Translations under genes and position numbers: made by a program
Notes under the pieces: model-generated
The model's input: the letters and a program-made list of their open reading frames with translations, nothing else
Database searches by the model: none
What the model was told of the DNA's origin: nothing
DNA from: Chitinophaga hostae
GTDB taxonomy: Bacteria > Bacteroidota > Bacteroidia > Chitinophagales > Chitinophagaceae
Direction of reading: 5' to 3'
NCBI RefSeq assembly: GCF_018224885.1
Contig: NZ_JAGTXB010000001.1
Span: forward strand, 310,001-374,000
DNA: 64,000 nt
Shown: piece after piece, positions 1 through 8,679 of the stretch
How positions within the stretch are numbered: the first letter of the stretch is position 1
Layout: the number at the start of each line of letters is the position of its first letter

Positions 1-24
1 GACTTTACAAAACAATCTGAACTA

Positions 25-771
25 ATGCGTACCATTATAGTGGACGACGAGAAACATAGTCGGGATGCACTGCAAATGATGTTGGAGAGGTATTGCCCGC
101 AAGTTACTGTACAGGCCGTTTGTGGTAACGGAAGGGATGCCCTTAATGCTATAAATGAATTTCATCCTCAACTGATCTTCCTGGATGTGGAAATGCCGGG
201 AATGGATGGTTTCGAAGTGCTCGAAGCCTGCGGCCACCGCGATTTTGTCGTTATTTTTATTACCGCCTACGACCAATACGCCCTTCAGGCTATTCATCAC
301 AGCGCATTGGACTACCTGCTCAAGCCTATTGATATAAAGGAACTGCGCGATGCCGTGGAAAAAGCCGGATCGCAGTCCAGGGCTGATATGAACGAAAAGG
401 TAGATAACCTGTTGTTATTCCTGCAGCAGCATCTTTACCAGGACGAGCGCATGGCGCTGCCTACCCTGGAAGGACTGCGTATGGTGACCGCCAAAAACAT
501 TATCTATTGCAAATCGGCGGGTATCCAAACCAGGCTGCATTTGCAGGAACCGGAAAAGCCGGTGGTGGTATACCGCACACTCCTTGAAATGGAAGAATGG
601 CTTACTGATAAAGGCTTCTTCCGGGTACACAACAGCTTCCTGATTAACCTGTCTTTTATGGAGAAATATATTAAAGGAGATGGCGGCGAAATTATCATGT
701 GTGATGGTAACAGCGTACCGGTAGCACGTGAAAAGAAACATGATTTTCTCCTTCGTATAGAACGCTTATAG
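25..771 (+). CDS. LytTR-family response regulator
   Basis: Two-component response regulator of 248 residues. Residues 1-120 form a receiver domain with the acidic pair D7/D8, the phosphoacceptor D54 in FLDVEMPGMDG and the conserved K in YLLKPID. Residues 145-248 form a LytTR DNA-binding domain (FFRVHNSFLINL). Proteins of this class in Bacteroidota are normally partnered with a membrane histidine kinase of the LytS/His_kinase type, which would lie just upstream of the window; that is inference. The gene converges on the batE-like gene and their stop codons share the six bases TTATAG at 766-771. The target genes cannot be told from the sequence. Confidence 0.93.
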   Translation: MRTIIVDDEKHSRDALQMMLERYCPQVTVQAVCGNGRDALNAINEFHPQLIFLDVEMPGMDGFEVLEACGHRDFVVIFITAYDQYALQAIHHSALDYLLKPIDIKELRDAVEKAGSQSRADMNEKVDNLLLFLQQHLYQDERMALPTLEGLRMVTAKNIIYCKSAGIQTRLHLQEPEKPVVVYRTLLEMEEWLTDKGFFRVHNSFLINLSFMEKYIKGDGGEIIMCDGNSVPVAREKKHDFLLRIERL

Positions 772-1551
772 CCGCTTGATATAGGCACAACTGATCCAGC
801 CATTTTTACCATCGGCCAGTTCTACTTTGCAGAATTCTGCAGTAGCATCCACAATATGTACTTTCATGCCCTCTCCTATCTCAAACGCATCGCGGCTATT
901 TTCATCCGGAGATGTTTTTGCCTTGATATTGCTGTTCATCACAATGCCTGATTGATGATTGTTGGAAGACAGATAGGTATCTATCGCCATCAGCAGGTAT
1001 AACACGCATAATGCGCCGATGACATAGTTGCCCCAGCGAAGAAATTTATTTTTCCATCCCGGCAGAAAGCTATTTACTAATATACCTGCTATCAGCAACC
1101 AGAAAAGCACCACTGTACCCACTGCCCAGCCATTTGCTTTATGAAGATGCTGCAGCTGTAACCACCACTGCTGAAAAAATACCAACGGCAATTCTTCTAC
1201 AAAGCCACTTACTTTCTGATTAGCAATGGCGAGGTTATGTTTTATCGCAGCATCGTTAGGAGACAGCTGTAATGCTTTTTCATAACTATATATTGCCTGT
1301 CCTGTTTTACCTGCTTTGTACCAGGCATTGCCTGCATTAAAGAAGAGTGCTTTTTGCGTATGACCTTCATCCAGCAGCTGCTGGTAAGTCCTGGCAGCTT
1401 CTGTGTATTTGCTTTGACTAAAAAGAACATTCGCCTGTTCAAACCGCTGCTGCGGATTGCTTTGCGGCGTTTGTGCGTTGGCGGTAGTAAACGCCGGCAG
1501 CAACCATGCTATTGCAAAAAAGACCAGTTTAATATTTCTGTTGTTCAGCAT
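766..1551 (-). CDS. batE: BatE-like TPR and SH3 protein
   Basis: A 261-residue protein with an N-terminal signal peptide ending near NAQ (residue 27), TPR repeats at about residues 35-110 (ALFFNAGNAWYKAGKTGQA), two membrane segments around residues 135-190, and a C-terminal SH3-like domain (GEGMKVHIVDATAEFCKVEL). This is the layout of BatE of the Bacteroides aerotolerance (Bat) cluster. It starts 20 bp after the batD stop and is probably co-transcribed with it. In many Bacteroidota the pair lies in a moxR-batABCDE cluster; none of those partners is next door here, so this is a split D-E pair. A role in envelope stress is family knowledge, not visible here. Confidence 0.82.
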   Translation of the reverse strand: MLNNRNIKLVFFAIAWLLPAFTTANAQTPQSNPQQRFEQANVLFSQSKYTEAARTYQQLLDEGHTQKALFFNAGNAWYKAGKTGQAIYSYEKALQLSPNDAAIKHNLAIANQKVSGFVEELPLVFFQQWWLQLQHLHKANGWAVGTVVLFWLLIAGILVNSFLPGWKNKFLRWGNYVIGALCVLYLLMAIDTYLSSNNHQSGIVMNSNIKAKTSPDENSRDAFEIGEGMKVHIVDATAEFCKVELADGKNGWISCAYIKRL

Positions 1552-1570
1552 TTTCGCCTTTCGTTAATGG

Positions 1571-3517
1571 TTAGTTCTTCAATGCGTCTTCCAGGTTACT
1601 GATAATGGTGACTGCTTTTTCGTAGGTGCCCTGCATTTTCCGGTCATCCTGACCGGGTGCATACAATGCTACTTCGCAGTTATCAATCAGGTTAAACAGC
1701 TCGTGCGTATTGCTGCCGTTTATGCTGCGGGCGCTCAGTTTATCCTGCACCAGTTGCTTACTCAGATCGGCCATTGGTATTTTCAGCTTAGAGCTGAGAT
1801 AGCCCCATACCGCACGGGAAGTTTCTTCATAAAACGCTTTATCCTTTCCTTCTTTCAGATAGCGGGCCGCGAGTTCGAGCCGTTTCAAGGCTACTTTATT
1901 AGCATAGCGGTGTTTGAGTACAGCGGCGTTGGTGGTATTATAATCCTTTTTGCGTTTGTAGAAAATAATGCCGGCGGCTATCAGCAAAGGCAGTAACAAC
2001 AGTATATAGAACCACGCGCTTACTATAAACCAGCTGTGGTTCCGCGTCCAGTTGAGAATGCCGGTTTCATTTTTCACCAGGTCATTTTTGCCGGTGCCAT
2101 AGTCCTGCTTATCCTGTTTAATATGTTTGCCTTGCTCAATGTGTACACTGAACGGTTCGGAACGTAATGTTTTAAAGCTGTTGGCGGCAGGATCAAAGTA
2201 GGAAAACTCAACGGCGGGTATGGTATGGTCGCCTGCTTCCTGCGGCATTAGTACATATTCAAAGGTTCTGCTGCCGGAAAGCGGATTGCTGTTCTTTTCT
2301 ATGTCGTCGGTCACTTTAGGATCATACCTGTCAAACCCGGTGGGGACCTCTATTTTAGGGGAGTTCAGCAGGTTTACGTTACCCTGGCCGCTGATGGTTA
2401 CTTTGAGCGTAAGCGCATCGTCGGTAGTGATTTTCTTTTTATCCAAAACGGCCGTCATGTTAAATTTACCTACTGCGCCATTATAGCTGATAGGTCGTCC
2501 GTCAACCGGTACGGGCTTTACATTTATTTTGATCGGGTTGCTTTGTATTTTGTATGGAACGTCCTGGTACTCTACTTCCGGCCGGTTAAAAAAGTCGTCA
2601 AAGAAAGGATCTTTAAACGCAGGGTCGTTAAAAAAATCTTCAAACGGATCTTTGTTCCGGTTGGCGCCTCCACGTTTGTTGGCAACCATTTTTACAAGCC
2701 GTACCTGGTTGTCGACCTCCACGGGGTCAAGTTCCAGCGCGCCGGATTGCAGAGGGAACAGCAGTGTTTTACGAATGGTAAATACTTTATAGGGAACGCC
2801 GTTCACTCTTTCTTCCGTGGCTTGCGGAGGGTTGGGCAGTTCTATATCTTTAGCGGAAAATCCTTTGAAAGCAGGGACTTTGGTAACACTGGAATTTGTT
2901 GGGAGGCGTGTATAAAGTTTATACGTGGCCGTTAGTTGTTCTCCCTCGTACATGGAGGTTTTGTCCACATCTACTTTGAGGAAAATATTTTTCTTCAGTT
3001 TTTCATTGATGTCTTCTCCTTTTTTGAGGAATCCTTCGGGGAGGTCTTCGCCGCCTTGTCCGCGGTGTGAAGGAACGCCGGCCGAAGGCGGCGCCGCCTG
3101 CTGTTGCTGTTGCTGGGCATTACCTTTTCTTACTTCGATTAAAACCGGGTTTGATTTGACGATGTTGCCATTTACGCGGGCCTGTGCGCCGGCGATGGTA
3201 AAGTTGCCTACATGTTTTGCCTGCAGCAGATAGCTGAGTGCAATGTATTCGGATCGTTTGCCGTTGAAAATAGATTGTCCCTGCATTTGTGAGGGGCCCT
3301 GCAACACTTCAAAGTCTTTGAAACTGGGAGGCGTAAAGCTGGCCACATTCACCCCGTTTTCCAGCATAAACTGAATCTGGAAAGGTTCATCCTGCGTCAC
3401 GGTGTTATTGCTCACAGTAGTAGTAAAGCGGAACTCCTGTGCGGAGGCACAGGCTACCAGTCCTAAACAAAACAAAACGGAGTAAATACACTTCCTTATG
3501 CAAATTCTGTACTTCAT
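1571..3517 (-). CDS. batD: BatD family protein
   Basis: Periplasmic/membrane protein of 648 residues: a signal peptide with cleavage around ASAQ, repeated beta-sandwich domains typical of BatD (FRFTTTVSNNTVTQDEPF, then LKVDVDKTSMYEGEQLTATY), a glutamine run (QQQQQQ) in the linker near residue 140, a transmembrane helix near residues 505-530 and a cytoplasmic C-terminal domain. The open frame continues upstream to 3541, but a TAAATTTG promoter box at 3529-3536 overlaps that longer start, so the start at 3517 (MKYRICIRK) is preferred. It heads a two-gene unit with batE. Confidence 0.87.
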   Translation of the reverse strand: MKYRICIRKCIYSVLFCLGLVACASAQEFRFTTTVSNNTVTQDEPFQIQFMLENGVNVASFTPPSFKDFEVLQGPSQMQGQSIFNGKRSEYIALSYLLQAKHVGNFTIAGAQARVNGNIVKSNPVLIEVRKGNAQQQQQQAAPPSAGVPSHRGQGGEDLPEGFLKKGEDINEKLKKNIFLKVDVDKTSMYEGEQLTATYKLYTRLPTNSSVTKVPAFKGFSAKDIELPNPPQATEERVNGVPYKVFTIRKTLLFPLQSGALELDPVEVDNQVRLVKMVANKRGGANRNKDPFEDFFNDPAFKDPFFDDFFNRPEVEYQDVPYKIQSNPIKINVKPVPVDGRPISYNGAVGKFNMTAVLDKKKITTDDALTLKVTISGQGNVNLLNSPKIEVPTGFDRYDPKVTDDIEKNSNPLSGSRTFEYVLMPQEAGDHTIPAVEFSYFDPAANSFKTLRSEPFSVHIEQGKHIKQDKQDYGTGKNDLVKNETGILNWTRNHSWFIVSAWFYILLLLPLLIAAGIIFYKRKKDYNTTNAAVLKHRYANKVALKRLELAARYLKEGKDKAFYEETSRAVWGYLSSKLKIPMADLSKQLVQDKLSARSINGSNTHELFNLIDNCEVALYAPGQDDRKMQGTYEKAVTIISNLEDALKN

Positions 3518-3528
3518 AATTATGTCAA

Positions 3529-3536
3529 CAAATTTA
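3529..3536 (-). promoter_or_regulatory. -7 promoter box of batD
   Basis: TAAATTTG on the minus strand matches the Bacteroidota sigma-A -7 consensus TAnnTTTG, 11 bases before the batD start at 3517. No clear -33 TTTG is seen. Confidence 0.5.
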
Positions 3537-3674
3537 ACCAAAGCCGCACTGGAAGCGCTGTAAGGCCCCGTTAAAAGTTAGTTAAAACATTCTAATATGT
3601 TCTAATTTAGTTATTTGGCTAATCTATGCCGGCGACCATTTCCCGGATTGTTGACCGGCAACAGCGCCGATGCG

Positions 3675-4376
3675 TCAGATGTCGCCCAGCATGGGCCGGA
3701 GTATGATTTCCTCGACCACGGTTTGTTTGGCCATTGTCCAGGCGGACCACACCACCGCAGCGATATCTTCCGGGGGCATCATCCTGTCTGGGGCCGCTTC
3801 AAAGCCATCCCAGGAGGCGGTTAAGGTGGGGCCGGGACTTACCGATGTAACCCTGATATGATGGGGTTGTAACTCTTCCCGCAGATTTTTGCTGAAGCCC
3901 AGCAGGGCATGTTTGGTAATGCCATAGGATCCGCCGTTAGGGTAAGCCTTGTAGCTGGCGGTAGAGCACAGGTTAAATATATGCCCGTTACGATGTGGGA
4001 TCATGGCGGGTAACAGGTTCCGGGTGAGATGATAGGCGCTGTAAACATTTACTGCCATCAACTTCTCCAGTAGCCCATCTTCTTCTTCATAGAGGGCGCC
4101 CGGAATAAATATCCCGGCATTATTTACCAGTATATCTACACGGGCAAAGGCAGATTTGATTTTTTCGCCGAAAGCCAGTACCTGCGCTTTATCTCCCATA
4201 TCTACCATTTCTGCCAGTACTGTTACTGCCGGGTTCTTTTGCTGTATGGCCGCTTTTGCCGTGGCCAGCGGATCTGCATTTCTGGCACAAATCGCTACAT
4301 TAAAGCCTTCCAGCGCCAGTTTTTCAGCAATGGCCTTTCCAATGCCTTTGCTGGCGCCCGTAATAACTGCGTTCAT
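3675..4376 (-). CDS. SDR family oxidoreductase
   Basis: Short-chain dehydrogenase/reductase of 233 residues, the usual length for a classical SDR. The nucleotide-binding motif TGASKGIG is at residues 7-14, the structural NNAG motif at about 85-88, and the catalytic YGITK (YxxxK) at about 150-154 with a Ser in the CSTASYK stretch upstream. The family reduces or oxidises alcohols and ketones with NAD(P)H; the substrate cannot be inferred. It is transcribed divergently from the HAD phosphatase gene, with about 95 bp between starts. Confidence 0.92.
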   Translation of the reverse strand: MNAVITGASKGIGKAIAEKLALEGFNVAICARNADPLATAKAAIQQKNPAVTVLAEMVDMGDKAQVLAFGEKIKSAFARVDILVNNAGIFIPGALYEEEDGLLEKLMAVNVYSAYHLTRNLLPAMIPHRNGHIFNLCSTASYKAYPNGGSYGITKHALLGFSKNLREELQPHHIRVTSVSPGPTLTASWDGFEAAPDRMMPPEDIAAVVWSAWTMAKQTVVEEIILRPMLGDI

Positions 4377-4457
4377 AGTTTCTTTTATTGATGCAGTAAA
4401 ATAAGGAATTTACTTTGAATGGACAGGTATCTGCAAACCCATCTCTGTGGTATTTTG

Positions 4458-4465
4458 TACCTTTG
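4458..4465 (+). promoter_or_regulatory. -7 promoter box of the HAD phosphatase gene
   Basis: TACCTTTG, a full match to TAnnTTTG, ends 7 bases before the ATG at 4473. The predicted transcript would start at or just before the ATG, so the mRNA may be nearly leaderless. The box lies inside the longer open frame from 4419 and argues against that start. Confidence 0.6.
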
Positions 4466-4472
4466 CGCAGTC

Positions 4473-5168
4473 ATGAAATACAAACATCTTTTCTTTGACC
4501 TGGATCATACACTCTGGGACTTTGAAACAAATGAACAGGAAACCTTGCGCGAGCTGTACAACAGCCATGCTTTGGAGAGCAGAGGAATACCGTCTTTTGA
4601 GGCGTTTTCCGTGTCTTATGTGGATCATAATGAGCGTTTGTGGGATCGTTTCCGCCGCGGATTTATAACCCGCCGTGAGTTGAGGGATAAGCGTTTCCGT
4701 CTTACGCTGGTTGACTTCAAGATCGGCGACGAAAAGCTGACCCAAAAGATCAGCGAAGAATTCCTGGAAATACTGCCTTACAAAACAGGCCTGTTCCCGG
4801 AAACCAAGGAAACGCTGGAATACTTGGCCACAAAGGAATACCCGATGCATATGATCACCAACGGTTTTGAGGAAACCCAGTTGCTGAAAATGAAAAATGC
4901 CGGTATTGACCATTACTTCACACATATTGTTACGTCGGAAGTGGCAGGCAGCTTAAAGCCTTACCGGGAAATCTTTGATTATGCTATCAGTAAAGCCGGT
5001 ACCAGCGCCACGGAAAGCATTATGATCGGTGACGCGATGGAGCTGGATATCAAAGGGGCGCATGGTGTGGGCATGGACCAGGTTTATTTTAACCCTGCTA
5101 AGCCTCCCGTCGATTTTCAACCTACGTATGTTATCCATCACCTGAAGGAGCTGAGAAGCATACTGTAG
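4473..5168 (+). CDS. yjjG: YjjG-type noncanonical pyrimidine nucleotidase (HAD)
   Basis: HAD-superfamily phosphatase of 231 residues. Motif I is FFDLDHTLWD at residues 6-15 with the nucleophile Asp and the general acid Asp two residues on; motif II is MITNGFEE; motif III contains the Lys of SLKPYREIFD; motif IV is MIGDAMELDIKGA. The WDFETN continuation and overall length fit YjjG/YfnB, 5'-nucleotidases that clean up noncanonical pyrimidine nucleotides. The start at 4473 is chosen over 4419 because motif I then begins at residue 6 and a TACCTTTG promoter box lies directly upstream. The exact substrate is inferred from the family. Confidence 0.86.
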   Translation: MKYKHLFFDLDHTLWDFETNEQETLRELYNSHALESRGIPSFEAFSVSYVDHNERLWDRFRRGFITRRELRDKRFRLTLVDFKIGDEKLTQKISEEFLEILPYKTGLFPETKETLEYLATKEYPMHMITNGFEETQLLKMKNAGIDHYFTHIVTSEVAGSLKPYREIFDYAISKAGTSATESIMIGDAMELDIKGAHGVGMDQVYFNPAKPPVDFQPTYVIHHLKELRSIL

Positions 5169-5181
5169 ATAGCATAAAGCA

Positions 5182-5279
5182 AAACGCATAAAGCATAAAG
5201 CTATTGAGGCGAATGATTTAAGCATAGTGTAATACTCGCTTAGATCATTCGCCTCAATAGCTTTATGCTTTATGCGTTT
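5182..5279. repeat. Heptamer-armed hairpin A1
   Basis: Inverted repeat with 42-nt arms (5182-5223 and 5238-5279), a single mismatch and a 14-nt loop. The outer arm is a run of 7-bp words (AAAGCAT, AAAGCTA); the inner arm carries GCGAATGAT against ATCATTCGC. It fills the gap between two convergent genes: it starts 13 bp after the stop of the HAD gene and its right end overlaps the stop codon of the small secreted protein gene at 5278-5280. It may terminate transcription from both sides, but there is no clean T-tract. Confidence 0.9.
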
Positions 5280-5499
5280 AGCCTTTAGCTTTCGTTTTAG
5301 CGGCTGCCAATCTCAGGCTGCCGGTTTTAGATGGCTGCTGACAGCAGCTTTTACCTTTTGCAGCTGTTTTACAGGTAGCAGCAGAACATTCCTTTTTAGC
5401 GGATTTATCTGTTGCTTTACCGGTTGTTTTTTCCTGGGCAAAAGCAACGCCTGCCAGTAACAGGATGGCTGCTGCGCCGGTAAAAGCTTTCTTTATCAT
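5278..5499 (-). CDS. Small secreted Cys/Lys-rich protein
   Basis: A 73-residue protein with a good signal peptide (KKAFTGAAAILLLAGVAFAQ, cleavage after AFA-Q). The mature part of about 52 residues is Lys-, Thr- and Ala-rich with four cysteines (KKECSAATCKTAA, KSCCQQ). No family is recognised. A metal-binding or structural periplasmic role is possible but unproven. Its stop codon is overlapped by hairpin A1, so the final residues KTKAKG are encoded next to the repeat. It starts just upstream, in transcription order, of nothing obvious; psd lies behind it in the same direction. Confidence 0.68.
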   Translation of the reverse strand: MIKKAFTGAAAILLLAGVAFAQEKTTGKATDKSAKKECSAATCKTAAKGKSCCQQPSKTGSLRLAAAKTKAKG

Positions 5500-5526
5500 A
5501 AAAATGCCGTTTAGCTTCTAAAGATA

Positions 5527-6180
5527 CTAGATTTTAGCAATTACGGAAACGCCGCCTTTTACCACTTCTTCCAGTTTCACGGCCACTTCTGTGCCGATGG
5601 GAAGATAGAGGTCAACGCGGGAGCCGAATTTGATAAAGCCCATTTCGTCATTCTGTTTCACGTCCATGCCGGGTTTCAGGTAGTTGACAATTCTGCGGGC
5701 GAGGGCGCCGGCGATTTGTCTTACCAGGATATCGGTTTTGCCGTTGCCTATAACAACAGAATGTCTTTCGTTTTCAGTAGATGATTTCGGGTGCCAGGCC
5801 ACCAGGTATTTACCGGCATGGTATTGCGACAGCTTAACCACCCCACTAATAGGATTGCGGTTTACGTGTACATTGGCAGGGCTCATAAAGATAGACACCT
5901 GTAAACGTTTGTCTTTAAAGTATTCAGGCTCATATACTTCTTCAATTACCACTACCTTACCATCGCAGGGAGAAATCACCAGTGAGTCGCCTGTTGTATA
6001 TTGTCTGGCCGGAATCCGGAAGAATGATACGATGAACAGGAAGAAGGCCAGGGATATAATGGATACGGTCCAGCAGAGACCGGATGCGCAGCCGAACCAA
6101 TAAACGACGGCTCCGTTAATTAACGCCAGTACCAGGAATACAAGGGAAATGGTAGCAAATCCTTCACGATGGATCTTCAT
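5527..6180 (-). CDS. psd: Phosphatidylserine decarboxylase proenzyme
   Basis: 217-residue phosphatidylserine decarboxylase of the short Bacteroidota/archaeal-type form. The self-cleavage site is the Gly-Ser of FGSRVDLYLP (about residues 183-184), where the Ser becomes the pyruvoyl cofactor of the small subunit. Two N-terminal membrane helices (residues 10-55) and the HVNRNPISG and WHPKSSTENERH stretches are typical. It converts phosphatidylserine to phosphatidylethanolamine in the inner membrane. It lies directly downstream of cdsA in the same direction, which fits one phospholipid pathway, but a separate promoter box at 6223-6230 suggests it can be transcribed on its own. Confidence 0.93.
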   Translation of the reverse strand: MKIHREGFATISLVFLVLALINGAVVYWFGCASGLCWTVSIISLAFFLFIVSFFRIPARQYTTGDSLVISPCDGKVVVIEEVYEPEYFKDKRLQVSIFMSPANVHVNRNPISGVVKLSQYHAGKYLVAWHPKSSTENERHSVVIGNGKTDILVRQIAGALARRIVNYLKPGMDVKQNDEMGFIKFGSRVDLYLPIGTEVAVKLEEVVKGGVSVIAKI

Positions 6181-6222
6181 TGTTTTTTTATTAGTTGTTT
6201 GATTTATTATTTAATCGTTGTG

Positions 6223-6230
6223 CAAAGGTA
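6223..6230 (-). promoter_or_regulatory. -7 promoter box of psd
   Basis: TACCTTTG on the minus strand, 42 bases before the psd start, in the 85-bp gap after cdsA. Full match to TAnnTTTG. Confidence 0.6.
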
Positions 6231-6265
6231 CTTCAATTCAATTTTTTTGGCATACGAAATTATCA

Positions 6266-7150
6266 TTAAGCCATCATAAAGAATTGAACATAGATCCAGG
6301 CGAAAGGAGCGGCCAGGAGCAATGAGTCGAAACGGTCCATGAATCCGCCGTGGCCGGGCATGATGTTGCCGGAGTCCTTCACTCCTGCCATCCTTTTCAG
6401 TTTGGATTCGATCAGGTCGCCGATAGTGCCAAATACGGCAGCGATCAGGGCCAATGCGATCCAATGCTGGAGAGCAAGGTACTGGTATCCCCAGAAATGG
6501 CCATAAATACCGGCAGTGGCAACGGCGAGGATCATGCCGCCAACAGTGCCTTCGATGGTTTTTTTCGGGGAAATAGCCGGTGCAAAGGGAGTCCGTCCAA
6601 TGAGAGAGCCCACAATGTAGGCCATAGTATCGTTAATCCAGATAAAAATGATGAGCAGTAACGGTATCAGCCATCCCGGTGCAGTACCTACATTACCGGG
6701 TGTATACTGGATATCGATGGCATTAAGCCGGATATGTATCAGTAAGCCGAAGGGAATGGTAATGTATAGCAGTCCGATGGCCGAATAACCTATGTTTTTT
6801 AAAGAAAAGTCCTTGCTCATTAACACTTCTCCCAATGGCATTACCAGCAGGAAAATAACCGCTACCCACCAGCCAATAAGGCCTGTGGGGATATGTGCCA
6901 CCTGGAAGTTGCTGCCGGTAAAAGTGAGCAGTATGGCTGCCCCGGCAATAGTGGCGCCCCATTTATGCGGGGTAGGTACACCAGCGTAGTCGGGATCGAT
7001 GTGGCGGATGAGCTTAAAGTATTCCTGCAGGGCAAAACAGCCTATCAGGAAGAAAAGCAGGAAAAAGGTATAGTCCGTCCACAGGATACCTCCCAGCATT
7101 ACTGCCACAAACACAAGCGCAGAGGCAGTGCGGGTGAAAAAAGTCTTCAT
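6266..7150 (-). CDS. cdsA: Phosphatidate cytidylyltransferase
   Basis: 294-residue integral membrane enzyme with about eight hydrophobic segments. The C-terminal CDP-alcohol signature is complete: SKLKRMAGVKDSGNIMPGHG followed by GFMDRFDSLL. It makes CDP-diacylglycerol from phosphatidate and CTP, the precursor for phosphatidylserine and hence the substrate line of the adjacent psd. The NDTMAYIVGSLIGRTPF and SPKKTIEG motifs in the middle are also characteristic. Length and motifs are normal. Confidence 0.95.
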   Translation of the reverse strand: MKTFFTRTASALVFVAVMLGGILWTDYTFFLLFFLIGCFALQEYFKLIRHIDPDYAGVPTPHKWGATIAGAAILLTFTGSNFQVAHIPTGLIGWWVAVIFLLVMPLGEVLMSKDFSLKNIGYSAIGLLYITIPFGLLIHIRLNAIDIQYTPGNVGTAPGWLIPLLLIIFIWINDTMAYIVGSLIGRTPFAPAISPKKTIEGTVGGMILAVATAGIYGHFWGYQYLALQHWIALALIAAVFGTIGDLIESKLKRMAGVKDSGNIMPGHGGFMDRFDSLLLAAPFAWIYVQFFMMA

Positions 7151-7263
7151 TATGCTTAAATCTGGTGATTAAATTCTGCCCGCAAAAGTGGATAAAATAA
7201 CCTTGTGGAGCAAATTCCTGTCAGGTGTTACTGATGGAAAGACGCCTTACAGGATTCATACCC

Positions 7264-7512
7264 CTATGCCGGATCTACCTCATTTGGATCGCCGGTGGGC
7301 AGATTGTTGTGATGATGCACCAGGCTTTTGGCCATTTCTTCCTGTGTTTGATGAACATATAGTTCTGCCTGACCTGGCAGGGTAATATTGTAGGAAGAAG
7401 ATTGCCTGTTCAGTAATACAGCCTCTATCCCGTTATCCAGCAGCATGCCTTTCACAATTTCCGCCTCAAATGGCCTGTCGCTCGAAAAGATTTTTACCCA
7501 GTCTTTTTCCAT
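7264..7512 (-). CDS. DUF2007 domain protein
   Basis: 82-residue soluble protein matching the DUF2007 (putative signal-transducing) family: WVKIFSSDRPFEAEIVKGML followed by DNGIEAVLLNRQSSSY and a LYVHQTQEEMAKSLV stretch. The fold is an ACT/GlnB-like alpha-beta unit in known members; function is unknown. It lies between the CPBP protease gene (28 bp away) and cdsA, all in one direction, so it may belong to one transcript with them. Confidence 0.82.
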   Translation of the reverse strand: MEKDWVKIFSSDRPFEAEIVKGMLLDNGIEAVLLNRQSSSYNITLPGQAELYVHQTQEEMAKSLVHHHNNLPTGDPNEVDPA

Positions 7513-7539
7513 AATTATCGCTTTAATGTCTTGTCAAGA

Positions 7540-8493
7540 TTACAAATTTTCGTCCACTCCGATGTCGTCTATCCCATCTTTATCTTTTTTGGGTTCCACC
7601 GGATCAATCATTTGCATGGGGGTTGATTTTTTACTTAACGCCCAAAACAGTCCAATGGTTACGGGAATGCTCAAAGCGATCAGATACCAGGCTACCGGCG
7701 TGTCTTTCATCGGATCGTCCTTTACCATGCCGTGCTGGAAAAGGTAGAGCATAATGATCTGTGCGCCATTGTTCAGTATATGTGCGAAGATACTTAACCA
7801 GAGGTTGCCGCTGATAACATAGATAGCGCCCAGTGCAAATCCCAGTACCACCCGGGGTAAAAATCCCAGCATTTCACCATGGATGGCGCTGAACAAAATA
7901 GCGGTGATAAATACGCTTAACCAAACCTTGCGGGTGCTTTTGATGATCAGGCGCTGGAGGATGCCCCTGAAAAAAAGCTCTTCACCGATAGCAGGTACAA
8001 TGGCTACCAGCACGAGATTGATTAAAAGATCTTTGATAGCAGGCATGCGCAGCATTACAGTGAGCAGTTTCTCCGCGAGGGCCTGCATATCTCTTGCCGA
8101 CTGTGAGATCGGAAAGTGTTGATTCCATTCGCCCATCAAACCTGCCAGGGGAAAGGTACCATACATTGCCAGCAGGGCAATCAGGATCTGTAAGCCCTTA
8201 GGCGCCGGTTTCAAACCAAGATAAGTGGCAGGATAAGGCTGCCACAGGTAGGCAAAAATTGCAGATGGCACAAAGAATGCGACGATGGTATAAAAGAATT
8301 GTGTTATTTTCAGATAGCCGACGAGGTTAGGATCGCTAAAGGCGCCATTCTGAATAGCCTCCAGGCTCTGGCCCGTCATGGCAGGCGTGATCATCTGCAG
8401 CGCTGCTATGTATACCGCGAAGAACCCAAAGAAAAAGCCAAGGAAGGTAACAAATTGTAATAAAGTAGAGGACTGCTTCAGATAACCGGTCAT
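7540..8493 (-). CDS. CPBP family intramembrane metalloprotease
   Basis: 317-residue membrane protein with about eight helices. The Abi/CPBP signature is present: EELFFRGILQR near residue 168, then FSAIHGEMLGFLPR and SIFAHILNNGAQI, giving the Glu-Glu, Arg, His and His/Asn set of Rce1-like proteases. The C-terminus is a charged tail (EPKKDKDGIDDIG). Bacterial members process or protect against peptides and prenylated-like substrates; no substrate can be inferred here. Confidence 0.9.
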   Translation of the reverse strand: MTGYLKQSSTLLQFVTFLGFFFGFFAVYIAALQMITPAMTGQSLEAIQNGAFSDPNLVGYLKITQFFYTIVAFFVPSAIFAYLWQPYPATYLGLKPAPKGLQILIALLAMYGTFPLAGLMGEWNQHFPISQSARDMQALAEKLLTVMLRMPAIKDLLINLVLVAIVPAIGEELFFRGILQRLIIKSTRKVWLSVFITAILFSAIHGEMLGFLPRVVLGFALGAIYVISGNLWLSIFAHILNNGAQIIMLYLFQHGMVKDDPMKDTPVAWYLIALSIPVTIGLFWALSKKSTPMQMIDPVEPKKDKDGIDDIGVDENL

Positions 8494-8679
8494 AAGAAAA
8501 TACTGTATTAAATTTTGCGTAAATTTACAGCGCGAAAATCAGTTTTTGCAGTTGCTTTATAATCATCACAGCTGCGTTATTTATAGCTGTCACTGCAAAG
8601 AAATCCTGCTTGTAAAAGAAATAGTATATAAAATATTAAAATAATAACTGCGGCAAAACCTGCTGTGGTTATGTAAATT

